Positions 1 through 7,681 of a stretch of DNA of 64,000 bases are shown here, piece by piece (the first letter of the stretch is position 1; each line of letters starts with the position of its first letter). Source of the stretch: Rhodopirellula baltica SH 1 (GTDB taxonomy: Bacteria; Planctomycetota; Planctomycetia; Pirellulales; Pirellulaceae); assembly GCF_000196115.1 (NCBI RefSeq), contig NC_005027.1:5576001-5640000 (forward strand), given 5' to 3'. The translations under genes and the position numbers were made by a program. Under the pieces are notes generated by a model. The model was given only the letters and a program-made list of their open reading frames with translations, was not told where the DNA came from and did no database searches.

Positions 1-1620
1 TTCGCGGTCGTCGATGCAGAAAATCGCAGCGTAAGCTGGACGTCGTCGCGAATTTGTCGCGAGCTCACGTCGGCGACGAGAGTGAATTGAAATCGCATCG
101 AGCGCCTGGTTGGCGTAATGGCGTTCGTAGGCGGCATGCAACAACCGGCGGCGATCCAATGACGCGAATGATTCGATTTCGGTTATCAAGCATCGCCATT
201 GAGCGGACGACATGTTCAGCATCTGCTCGGGAGTCCAGCCTCCCAATTGAGCCAGCTGAAATACCGTGTGGGTGCGGGAACGCACGGAGGACGCGGACCG
301 GACGTCCGCCGATTTCAACGCCAGTCGAAGGATCTCGCTCGCGGTTCCGACGTTGAACTTGGCTTTGCCGAAGTGCTCAATGGCGTGCGCGAGCAAAATC
401 AAACGGATGGCCAAGTACTCGTTGAGAGATCCCTCGGGGATTGGATTCGCTAAGAATGGACCGTTTGTTTCCATCTGCCAAATCATTCCTGCCCAACCTC
501 TCAGCGAGAGCAGACACTCGGACAGAAAACCTTCGCACTCATTGTTCGAAATACCCATTCGTTCCAGCGACTGTTCAATGCTCTGGATGGCATCCCAATC
601 CGGCGACTGGACTTCACGTAGCGACGCGTCGACATGTTTCATCCAGTCCGCACGGATCGCCCACCGACCCAAGTACAAATCGGCGAACGCTTTGGCGAAG
701 CCGTTTTCCCGCTCGGGCAGCTTCCAATCCGCGAACCCCTGGTCGAGGAAGCAGCCACAAAAACGAATCAGGACGTCATCAATCTTCGTCTTCAGATCAA
801 TGCCAAGTTCACCCCGCATCAATCGATGGAGCGAATCATTGCTTGCCGTATTGGGTGTTTGAACCTCTGCTTTCTCAACGCCCTGTTGGCAAGTCTCCCA
901 CAACGCGTGCAAGGTGAAGGATTCCCATTGCTGATCATTCCAGCGATGGATTTGGGATTCACCGGCCGCTTTTAAACGATCCTGCAGTGGAGCAGGTAGC
1001 GGAGATGCCGGATTCGACGATGTGGTGTCCGTGGTGATCGGTTCCAGATGTCGCATCACCCAACCACGTGTTTGGGTGATTGTTTTTTCGCGATAGGGCG
1101 CGGGAACTTCCTCTCGAAAGCGTTTCAACAATTCGCTCTCGGCCAAGACCCAACTGAGTCCTGATTCGGGCATGGGTTGCAGTTCGGTCTGCAACATTGA
1201 CAAACGCAGCGTGTAGCGAGTCCCAAATGTCGCCACCAATTTGTCGGCGTCATCCTGCAAGTCAGCCATCAAGACTTCGCGAAGATCCTCGCGGCTAATA
1301 CGACCTCGCAAAAGCTCTTGGTGGTAGCGTTCCTCGCTGAGATAGGGTTCGCAACCAAATCGTCGTCCACCCTCGATCACTGCTTTCTCGAAAGGCAGAT
1401 CTTCGAAAGCGTGCAGGGTGTTGTGGTGGACAAATACTGAGATAGGGCCCTGCGCAGGCAAGAAGTGACGTGCGTGTTCGATTGCTTGCAGGACGTTTGT
1501 GGCTTGATGTGAAGTGTTTGGTTGAGTGTCCTTGTGAAGGGCGGGAAGCGGTGATTTGAGACGGGTTGGCTGATTGTTGACTGGTGAGTGGTTTTGGCTC
1601 GACGTGTTGCCAGAGCTCAT
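1..1620 (-). CDS. dabA: Inorganic carbon transporter subunit DabA (UPF0753/DUF2309), partial
   Basis: The reading frame is open from an ATG at 1620 to the left edge, giving the first 540 residues; the C-terminus lies outside the window. DabA works with the membrane protein DabB as a cation-driven DIC (CO2/bicarbonate) accumulation complex and carries a carbonic-anhydrase-like zinc site. Seen here: the N-terminal family signature HFLPAQGPISVFVHHNTLHA near residue 55, and at the edge the motif FCIDDRE with C535 and D537, which match the Cys and Asp zinc ligands of the family. The remaining His and Cys ligands would lie off the window. No dabB is visible on this side. A sigma-54 promoter and paired operators precede it, and it is divergent from a two-component system. 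Family assignment is firm; the carbon-uptake role is taken from studied homologues. Confidence 0.93.
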   Translation of the reverse strand, partial: MSSGNTSSQNHSPVNNQPTRLKSPLPALHKDTQPNTSHQATNVLQAIEHARHFLPAQGPISVFVHHNTLHAFEDLPFEKAVIEGGRRFGCEPYLSEERYHQELLRGRISREDLREVLMADLQDDADKLVATFGTRYTLRLSMLQTELQPMPESGLSWVLAESELLKRFREEVPAPYREKTITQTRGWVMRHLEPITTDTTSSNPASPLPAPLQDRLKAAGESQIHRWNDQQWESFTLHALWETCQQGVEKAEVQTPNTASNDSLHRLMRGELGIDLKTKIDDVLIRFCGCFLDQGFADWKLPERENGFAKAFADLYLGRWAIRADWMKHVDASLREVQSPDWDAIQSIEQSLERMGISNNECEGFLSECLLSLRGWAGMIWQMETNGPFLANPIPEGSLNEYLAIRLILLAHAIEHFGKAKFNVGTASEILRLALKSADVRSASSVRSRTHTVFQLAQLGGWTPEQMLNMSSAQWRCLITEIESFASLDRRRLLHAAYERHYANQALDAISIHSRRRRELATNSRRRPAYAAIFCIDDRE

Positions 1621-1701
1621 TGAGCTTTGTAAGTCAGTTTCAGTTCATATGGGAAACAGCGAGTTCTGCGGTTGCGTCCAAGAAAACAGAAGGTCGTTGG
1701 G

Positions 1702-1720
1702 AAAGCACGTGTTGTGCCAA
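1702..1720 (-). promoter_or_regulatory. Sigma-54 (-24/-12) promoter of dabA
   Basis: Read on the minus strand this is TTGGCACAACACGTGCT, with GG at 1718-1717 and GC at 1706-1705, exactly ten bases apart. It matches the RpoN consensus TTGGCAC-N5-TTGC at all but two defined positions. Transcription would start near 1693, leaving a leader of about 70 bases before the dabA ATG. The adjacent regulator belongs to the sigma-54 activator class, which makes the assignment much stronger than the motif alone. Confidence 0.8.
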
Positions 1721-1828
1721 GGACGGTTCTGGGTGAAAACGAGTGCGACTGGCGAGCTTAAACGGCGTTAAAAACGAAGTTTTCTGTTCGCTCACTCCAT
1801 TTCGCTCGCGTTAGATTCTTCCCGAGGT

Positions 1829-1869
1829 TGTGCAGAATGTTGCACAAAATGTGTGCAAAGCATTGCACG
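1829..1869. promoter_or_regulatory. Paired dyad operators between dabA and the kinase gene
   Basis: There are two dyads: TGTGCA-N6-TGCACA at 1829-1846 (a perfect 6-bp inverted repeat, extendable by one pair) and TGTGCA-N6-TGCACG at 1852-1869. Their centres are 23 bp apart. They lie about 120 and 143 bp upstream of the -24 element of dabA and 40-80 bp upstream of the kinase start. The same TGCA-N6-TGCA core recurs twice upstream of the SulP gene. They are the natural candidates for enhancer sites of the response regulator encoded at 3287; that pairing is an inference. Confidence 0.72.
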
Positions 1870-1910
1870 CTGGCCGCGAATGAACATGACCCTTCAACCA
1901 CGCAATCTCG

Positions 1911-3290
1911 ATGTTTGACAATCACGATGGCCCCAGCGTCAGGGGATTCGCAGCGGTGCTGGCACTGCTGAGTCTGACGGCATTCGCGGTCACCGCGTCC
2001 ATGTTGTACCACGTGCATCATGAACAAGAAATTTTCGCCAAACTGACCCAGCATTTGCCAAAGAGCGATCTCGAGGCGGCTCGCGAACTGTCAGGCGAAC
2101 TGAGTCTACAAGGCGGATTGTTGGTTCTGTTGGGGCTCAACACGATCGGCACCGCGATTGCTTTCGCTTGGGTCGTGCGAGGTTACCTGACCAGTGAACG
2201 GACTTTGGAAGACGTCAAAGTTTATTCAGCGGACGTGCTGGCCAGCATGGATGCCGGAGTGATCACCACCGATCGCAACGGACGGATGACCAGTATCAAC
2301 CCGAGTGGAAAGCAGCTGGTCAGTTGCGACGAAGATCATCTGGGACGAACGCTCGAGTCGCTGGGGAAGCTGCACTCACTGCTCGTCGAGATTCGCGAAG
2401 ACGTCGCGACCTATCATCACCCGATTCGCGACCGTGATTACAACCTCGACAATCAAGGCCATCGTCAAACGCTGCGAGCCGGATGCACTCTGTTGAGGAA
2501 TCGCAGAGGTGAGGAAATCGGCACCGTCCTGCACGTGCGTGACGTGTCGGAGCGGGCTTTGATGGAAGAACGTCTCCGCCGAATGGAACGTTACATGGGG
2601 TTGGGGTCACTCGCGGCAGGTTTGCAGCACGAGATCAAGAATCCGCTCAGTGCCCTGTCCCTGCATATCCAGTTGCTTTGCGAACGATTGGAAACGACCA
2701 CGCAGGACGCGGAAGTCGACGAACTGCTAGACGTTTTGCACACGGAGATCCGCCGTATCAACGACGTCTTGGACGGGTTCCGCAACTACGCCTCCACCAA
2801 CCAAGTCGGTCGAACTTCCGTGGACGTGGCGATTTTGATTGAACGATTGGTGCGTTTGCTGCGTCCGCAGGCTGAGCAGCAATCGGTGAAGCTGGACGTG
2901 CAGCTACCCGCTGAAATGGTGGGACTGATTGAGGGCGATTCCGTCGGTCTCGAACAAGTCCTGCTGAACTTGGCGCTAAACGGAATGGCAGCGATGACTG
3001 ATGGAGGCAAGCTCACCTTCCGGCTCAGTCGCCAGGACGAGTTCGTTCGGATCGATGTGCGGGACGACGGCATCGGTATTCCCGAAGAAATTCGGTCCCA
3101 AATTTTTGACCCTTACTTCACGACTCGCAACAACGGCACTGGCATGGGGCTGGCTTTGTGTGACAAGATCGTTCGTCAGCACGATGGTAGCATCGATTTT
3201 CGGGTGATTGAGAACTCCAATCCCGACTCCGACCATTCCGTATTGGGTACCGAGTTCACGGTCCTCCTTCCACTGAGTCAATCAGCATGA
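1911..3290 (+). CDS. Membrane sensor histidine kinase (PAS, HisKA, HATPase_c)
   Basis: This 459-residue sensor kinase has two predicted membrane segments near residues 12-32 and 68-90, bracketing a short periplasmic stretch. A PAS-like segment follows near 105-215, then a HisKA box with H240 in QHEIKNP, and an HATPase_c domain whose N, G1 (DDGIGIP) and G2 (NNGTGMGL) boxes are all readable. It should autophosphorylate and pass the phosphate to the sigma-54 activator encoded immediately downstream; the two genes overlap by four bases (ATGA), so translation is probably coupled. The architecture resembles NtrB/AtoS-type kinases. The periplasmic loop is too short for a large sensor domain, so the signal may be read by the PAS region or within the membrane. 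There is no clear ribosome binding site before the ATG. Confidence 0.92.
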   Translation: MFDNHDGPSVRGFAAVLALLSLTAFAVTASMLYHVHHEQEIFAKLTQHLPKSDLEAARELSGELSLQGGLLVLLGLNTIGTAIAFAWVVRGYLTSERTLEDVKVYSADVLASMDAGVITTDRNGRMTSINPSGKQLVSCDEDHLGRTLESLGKLHSLLVEIREDVATYHHPIRDRDYNLDNQGHRQTLRAGCTLLRNRRGEEIGTVLHVRDVSERALMEERLRRMERYMGLGSLAAGLQHEIKNPLSALSLHIQLLCERLETTTQDAEVDELLDVLHTEIRRINDVLDGFRNYASTNQVGRTSVDVAILIERLVRLLRPQAEQQSVKLDVQLPAEMVGLIEGDSVGLEQVLLNLALNGMAAMTDGGKLTFRLSRQDEFVRIDVRDDGIGIPEEIRSQIFDPYFTTRNNGTGMGLALCDKIVRQHDGSIDFRVIENSNPDSDHSVLGTEFTVLLPLSQSA

Positions 3291-4654
3291 ACCGCAGCGA
3301 ATTTTCGGTACTGATCGTCGATGATGAACCCAACATTCGTTCGGGGCTTCAGAAGGGGTTGGTCAATGAAGCGGATCGAATCGAAACCGCAGCCGACGCT
3401 GAACAAGGTTTGGCAACGTTTGAAACAGGTGTTTACCAATTGGTGATCGCCGACGTTCGGCTGGGTGGTGGCATGGACGGGATCGAATTGCTGGGGCGAA
3501 TTCGGCATATCGATCCGGAGGTCGCCGTCATCGTCATCACCGCCCACGGCACAGTTGAAACCGCCGTCGATGCGATGCGTGCCGGCGCGTTTGATTTCAT
3601 CTCCAAACCGCTCGATTTGAATTTGGTTCGGCAACAGGTTCGGAAAGCCCGAGAGCACCGAGAGCTGCGTCAAGAAAACCAGTCTTTGCGAACTCGATTG
3701 GCCGACGCCGGTGAGTTGTCAAACATCATCGGTCAGTGTGCCGCGATGCAGGACGTATTTCATCAAATCCGACAGGTCGCCGCGACCGAAGCCACGGTGA
3801 TGATCCAGGGCGAGAGCGGTTCGGGCAAAGAACTGGTGGCGCGAGCGTTGCATGATTTGAGCGACCGAAGCGGTGGACCATTCGTGGCGGTCAATCTGGG
3901 CGCGATGCCCGAGACACTTCTTGAGAGCGAGTTGTTTGGCCACGAAAAAGGATCATTCAGCGGCGCTTCGCGGCAAAAGCCAGGCTGTTTCGAGCAAGCG
4001 ACCGGTGGGACTTTGTTTCTCGACGAAGTGACGGAGATGTCAGCGAAAAGCCAAGTGGATTTGCTGAGGGTGTTGGAGTCACGTCGCTTCACGCGTGTCG
4101 GCGGAGAGAAGTTGCTGGAAACGGACGTGCGAGTGGTTTCCGCCACCAACAAATCGGTGCCCGAGTTGATTCAAGACGGTTCCTTTCGCGAGGATCTTTA
4201 CTACCGACTGAATGTCATTCCGATCGAAGTGCCGTCGCTTCGTCAGCGTCGCGATGACATCCCTTTGTTGATCGAACACTTCCTTCAACATTTCTGTTCG
4301 CGTCATGGTCGCCCGATGAAGCAGATTGCTCCGGATGCCATGCGTGTGCTGGTTGGTGCCCAGTGGCCGGGGAACGTCCGGCAGCTTCGCAATTTGGTCG
4401 AGCGATTGGTGGTGACTCACACCGGCGACGTGATAGACTCAAACGAACTGCCCACCGATTTGCAGCCGGCCATGACGGACCGAGGGGTCAAGACGCAGCC
4501 GGCCTCGCTCAGCGAAGCGGTCGAAAACTGCGAACGTGAGATGATCTCGACCATTCTGGCCGAATGCGATTTTCATCGAGAAAACACGGCCAAGCGGCTC
4601 GGTGTCAGCGTCCGGACACTCCACTACAAAATGGGTCGCTACGGTCTGCACTGA
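3287..4654 (+). CDS. Sigma-54-dependent response regulator, NtrC family
   Basis: This is a 455-residue protein in the standard order. The receiver has phospho-acceptor D56 in LVIADVRLGG and the conserved Thr and Lys downstream. The AAA+ domain has Walker A GESGSGKE at 175-182 and Walker B GGTLFLDE. A Fis-type helix-turn-helix sits at the C-terminus (ENTAKRLGVSVRTLHYKM). The sigma-54 contact loop reads GSFSGA at 222-227 instead of GAFTGA, two conservative changes. Its gene overlaps the kinase gene, making a clear two-component pair. Candidate binding sites lie on both sides of the gene pair, upstream of dabA and of the SulP gene, each followed by a -24/-12 promoter. Function as an activator is secure by family; the targets are inferred from position. 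Confidence 0.94.
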   Translation: MNRSEFSVLIVDDEPNIRSGLQKGLVNEADRIETAADAEQGLATFETGVYQLVIADVRLGGGMDGIELLGRIRHIDPEVAVIVITAHGTVETAVDAMRAGAFDFISKPLDLNLVRQQVRKAREHRELRQENQSLRTRLADAGELSNIIGQCAAMQDVFHQIRQVAATEATVMIQGESGSGKELVARALHDLSDRSGGPFVAVNLGAMPETLLESELFGHEKGSFSGASRQKPGCFEQATGGTLFLDEVTEMSAKSQVDLLRVLESRRFTRVGGEKLLETDVRVVSATNKSVPELIQDGSFREDLYYRLNVIPIEVPSLRQRRDDIPLLIEHFLQHFCSRHGRPMKQIAPDAMRVLVGAQWPGNVRQLRNLVERLVVTHTGDVIDSNELPTDLQPAMTDRGVKTQPASLSEAVENCEREMISTILAECDFHRENTAKRLGVSVRTLHYKMGRYGLH

Positions 4655-4656
4655 AT

Positions 4657-4695
4657 CGTGCAATTCTTTGCAGGTTTCACGCAATCGTTTGCACG
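4657..4695. promoter_or_regulatory. Paired dyad operators upstream of the SulP gene
   Basis: Two copies of the TGCA-N6-TGCA type element are present: CGTGCA-N6-TGCAGG at 4657-4674 and a weaker CACGCA-N6-TGCACG at 4678-4695, centres 21 bp apart. They start three bases after the regulator's stop codon and sit about 162 and 141 bp upstream of the -24 GG of the SulP promoter. Number, core, spacing and distance all echo the pair in front of dabA. Confidence 0.66.
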
Positions 4696-4824
4696 TCCAC
4701 GTCACGGATGGGCAGCCGAAGCGGCAACTCTCTGCGTTTTCCAAAAAAATGAAATAGGTTTCGCCGCGGAAAACGCGGGCAAAACGAGCGGTCCGTCCCC
4801 GGTCATGCCCGATGCCAAGTCGGG

Positions 4825-4841
4825 TTGGTACGGTGCCTGCA
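4825..4841 (+). promoter_or_regulatory. Sigma-54 (-24/-12) promoter of the SulP gene
   Basis: The element TTGGTACGGTGCCTGCA has GG at 4827-4828 and GC at 4839-4840 with the required ten-base gap; it differs from TTGGCACG-N4-TTGCA at two positions. The predicted transcription start is near 4852. This placement argues against any SulP start codon upstream of it and for the ATG at 4902. Confidence 0.75.
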
Positions 4842-4886
4842 ATTGAGTGCGTCGGCCTCTGCAATGGCAGAGGTTTTCACTCAATT
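4841..4886 (+). other. Nested dyad across the SulP transcription start and leader
   Basis: The outer arms AATTGAGTG (4841-4849) and CACTCAATT (4878-4886) pair perfectly, and the inner arms CCTCTGC (4856-4862) and GCAGAGG (4867-4873) form a hairpin with a four-base loop. The left outer arm lies between the -12 element and the predicted start, so only the inner hairpin would be in the transcript from that promoter. It may be a protein site or a leader structure. Confidence 0.5.
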
Positions 4887-4901
4887 CGCGATGCCGACTT
4901 C

Positions 4902-6599
4902 ATGATGAATGCACCTTCGGATTCTTCGACCGCCAGCATGGACACCCCACCCCGCGGTGACATCAGCGGGTTCAAGCGATTTCTGAAAGACGATTTGATC
5001 GCCGGCGGTTTGGTGTTTTTGATCGCCCTGCCATTGTGCTTGGGGATCTCACTCGCCTCCGGGTTCCCCGCGATTGCCGGTGTATTCACCGCGATCGTTG
5101 GTTCCATTCTGACGACCTTTTTGAGCAACAGCGAGCTCACCATCAAAGGTCCCGCGGCTGGGATGATCGTGATCGTACTGGGTGCCGTGAATAGCTTTGG
5201 CTATACCGCCGGAGTGGATCCCGTCGCAGACATGCAGGCGTACAAAATGGCGCTCGCCGTCGGTGTTGTGGCCGGTTTGGTTCAGATCGCATTCGGCTTG
5301 CTACGAGCTGGCATTCTTGGTGACTTCTTCCCGACGGCAGCCGTCCACGGAATGCTGGCGGCGATTGGCGTCATCATCATGGTCAAACAACTGCCCATCG
5401 TTGTCGGCCAGTCCGCCAGCGGCGAACCGCTTGAAATCTTGCAAGAGCTACCGCACCTCTTGATGAATGCGAATCCCGAGATCGCATTGATTGGCGGTGT
5501 GTCACTGCTGATCCTGTTCGGGTTGGCATTTCTGAAAAGTCGTACCAGCGACGGCTTCATCAACAAGATCCCTGGTCCGTTGGTGGTTCTGTTGGTTGCA
5601 ATCCCGATGGGAATGGCGATGAATCTGAGCAGCGACCACACCTACACTCTGATGGGAAAAGAATTCACGGTCGGCGAAAGCGACTTAGTGACTGTGCCTT
5701 TCAACCTGTTTGGTGCGATCACGTTTCCTGATTTTGGTGTTTTCCTCAACAGCGAAACACTTCCCGCTGCTCTGGGCTGGGTGCTGATGTTTGCGTTGAT
5801 TGGTTCACTGGAATCGTTGCTCAGCGCTAAAGCGGTCGACATGTTGGATCCCCACAAACGAAAAACGAATCTGGACCGAGACCTTTGGGCGGTTGGTGTT
5901 GGAAACATGGCGGCGTCGTTGATCGGCGGCCTTCCCATGATCTCAGAGATCGTGCGGAGCAAAGCCAACATTGACAATCAAGCCAAGACTCGATTCGCGA
6001 ATATGTGGCACGGAGTCTTCTTATTGGGATTCGTCGCTTTGTTGCCTGGTTTGATCCACAACATTCCGCGAGCGGCGTTGGCCGCGATGTTGGTCTTCAC
6101 CGGCTTTCGTTTGGCATCGCCCAGTGAATTCCGAAGTGTGTACCGCGTTGGCCGCGAACAATTGATCATTTTCGCGACGACATTGGTTGCCGTCCTCGCC
6201 ACGGATCTGTTGATCGGAATTGCGATCGGTATTGCGACCAAGTTTGCCATTCACATGATCAATGGAGTTCCTTTGCGATCGTTGTTTGTGCCGACGTTGC
6301 AATTCGATGAAACGTCCGAAACGGAAGTCAATGTTCACGCAGGCGATTCGGCTGTGTTCAGCAACTGGATCGGTTTTCGGCGTCAGGTTGTCGAAAAGAG
6401 TCTCAAACAAGGCAAGAACTGCACCGTCGATTTCAGTGACGTTCACTTGATCGATCACAGTGTGATGGAAAAATTGCACGAACTCGAAGGCGAATTCGCT
6501 CGTGAAGGGATTGAATTGAACGTCGTTGGGATGGATCATCACCAACCGTTCTCACGACACCCGATGGCTGCTCGAAAGCGATCTTTCGTGAGTCATTGA
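4902..6599 (+). CDS. SulP family inorganic anion transporter with STAS domain
   Basis: From the ATG at 4902 the protein has 565 residues. An in-frame ATG at 4812 would add 30 residues but overlaps the sigma-54 promoter, so it is rejected. The N-terminal two thirds is a hydrophobic 12-14 helix transporter with SulP features, such as the first-helix stretch [20 protein letters not shown] and a [10 protein letters not shown] segment. The C-terminus is a STAS domain ([15 protein letters not shown]). SulP proteins carry sulfate, bicarbonate or other anions; BicA-type bicarbonate carriers belong here. Placement in the same putative regulon as dabA favours bicarbonate, but substrate cannot be read from sequence. 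The SUI1-like gene follows after 27 bases, possibly in the same transcript. Confidence 0.9.
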   Translation: MMNAPSDSSTASMDTPPRGDISGFKRFLKDDLIAGGLVFLIALPLCLGISLASGFPAIAGVFTAIVGSILTTFLSNSELTIKGPAAGMIVIVLGAVNSFGYTAGVDPVADMQAYKMALAVGVVAGLVQIAFGLLRAGILGDFFPTAAVHGMLAAIGVIIMVKQLPIVVGQSASGEPLEILQELPHLLMNANPEIALIGGVSLLILFGLAFLKSRTSDGFINKIPGPLVVLLVAIPMGMAMNLSSDHTYTLMGKEFTVGESDLVTVPFNLFGAITFPDFGVFLNSETLPAALGWVLMFALIGSLESLLSAKAVDMLDPHKRKTNLDRDLWAVGVGNMAASLIGGLPMISEIVRSKANIDNQAKTRFANMWHGVFLLGFVALLPGLIHNIPRAALAAMLVFTGFRLASPSEFRSVYRVGREQLIIFATTLVAVLATDLLIGIAIGIATKFAIHMINGVPLRSLFVPTLQFDETSETEVNVHAGDSAVFSNWIGFRRQVVEKSLKQGKNCTVDFSDVHLIDHSVMEKLHELEGEFAREGIELNVVGMDHHQPFSRHPMAARKRSFVSH

Positions 6600-6626
6600 T
6601 TCGATCCTTTTGCCCCCTTCGACGTC

Positions 6627-7010
6627 ATGACGCGTCTCTTCGCAGGAACACCGTTTGATATTCCTCCGACCTGCGATTTGTGCGGTCAGAAGGAATCCGA
6701 GTGCAAATGCACGCCCCAGCAAAAGGCTGAAGCTGAGGCTCAACAGCAACGGGAAGCCGACCGATTGCCGCCGGAAAAACAGACCGCACGTGTTCGATTG
6801 GATCGACGTAAAGGTGGCCGAACCGTCACGCTGGTCGAAGGTTTGACGTCCCGGGCGAATGATTTACCCGAATTGCTCGGAAAGCTGCAATCTGCATGCG
6901 GTGCGGGTGGGACGGTGAAGAAGGCGGACGACTTCATCGAACTGCAGGGCGACCACGTGGAACGAGTGCGGCAGAAACTTGCCGAGATCGGCTATCGACT
7001 CAGGAAGTGA
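6627..7010 (+). CDS. SUI1/YciH-family translation initiation factor-like protein
   Basis: This is a 127-residue protein. The C-terminal part (about 55-127) is a SUI1/eIF1 domain with the conserved RRKGGRTVTLVEGL stretch and a C-terminal helix. The N-terminal part holds CxLC and CxC cysteine motifs (CDLCGQKESECKC) that could form a small zinc knuckle, followed by a Gln/Glu-rich linker. YciH-like proteins affect start-codon discrimination in vitro; their role in bacteria is not settled. It lies 27 bases downstream of the SulP gene. The last 19 bases overlap, tail to tail, the end of trmK on the other strand. Confidence 0.85.
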   Translation: MTRLFAGTPFDIPPTCDLCGQKESECKCTPQQKAEAEAQQQREADRLPPEKQTARVRLDRRKGGRTVTLVEGLTSRANDLPELLGKLQSACGAGGTVKKADDFIELQGDHVERVRQKLAEIGYRLRK

Positions 7011-7675
7011 TCCGAAGATAGAAGTCGGCGGATGGTTTCCACCCTCGCACGACTCGTTTGGGTGAGATTTTGTTTTGATTGCAGATAGCGTTGTTCCTCC
7101 GCCAATCGCTGCAACAACCGTTCGTCCTTTCGCAACAGAAACCACGGCCCAAACATCAATCCCATGGACTCATCCAAGCCGACCTCATTTAGCTTCTGAT
7201 AGACCGGATCGTGTGGTGGTCCAAACCGCGAAAAAACCAACACTTCGAAGCGCCGTTTGGTGCCGGTGCACTTTTCGTCCGTTAGCCAATAGCCGTTGTC
7301 TCTTGCCCATTGCCGGACCGAGGCGATCGCTTGGTTGGGTTGTAAAACGAGCTGTTTGGGCAGTCGGTTCGGATGCTCACTGAGAATGCGAACAATCGAT
7401 TGACCGCCCATGCCACAAATGCTCAGTGAATCAATCTCATTTTCCTCGATGACGTCCATCCCCTCGCCGAGTCGAACTTCCGCGTTGAGTCGTTCCAACG
7501 TGGCGGAGGAATTCCGATACGGTTGCAGTTTGTTCTCCACCGCGATGCCTCGCTCGATTCGGTCGGCTGACAGCAGAGCGGCGAGCAGATGCCCATGATC
7601 CGATCCAATGTCGGCGTGGATCTTTCCTCGGATTTCTGCCGCAACCAGTTTGAGGCGGGCATCAAGTCGAGGCAT
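6992..7675 (-). CDS. trmK: tRNA (adenine(22)-N1)-methyltransferase, TrmK/COG2384 family
   Basis: This is a 227-residue class I SAM-dependent methyltransferase. Motif I reads ADIGSDHGHL near residue 21-30; the family-typical ICGMGGQSIVRIL and LVLQPNQAI segments follow, then a C-terminal helical region. TrmK methylates N1 of A22 in tRNAs of Gram-positive bacteria; homologues in planctomycetes are less studied, so target identity is by family only. It begins six bases after the stop of the receiver-kinase gene and is probably read from the same transcript. Length fits the family (about 225-235 residues). Confidence 0.85.
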   Translation of the reverse strand: MPRLDARLKLVAAEIRGKIHADIGSDHGHLLAALLSADRIERGIAVENKLQPYRNSSATLERLNAEVRLGEGMDVIEENEIDSLSICGMGGQSIVRILSEHPNRLPKQLVLQPNQAIASVRQWARDNGYWLTDEKCTGTKRRFEVLVFSRFGPPHDPVYQKLNEVGLDESMGLMFGPWFLLRKDERLLQRLAEEQRYLQSKQNLTQTSRARVETIRRLLSSDHFLSR

Positions 7676-7681
7676 GGCAGA

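Noticed and set aside
266-917. Plus-strand open frames at the left edge
   Set aside because: They are shadows of dabA on the minus strand, which carries clear family motifs.
4812-4901. N-terminal extension of the SulP gene
   Set aside because: It overlaps a good -24/-12 promoter and a dyad; the SulP fold is complete from 4902.
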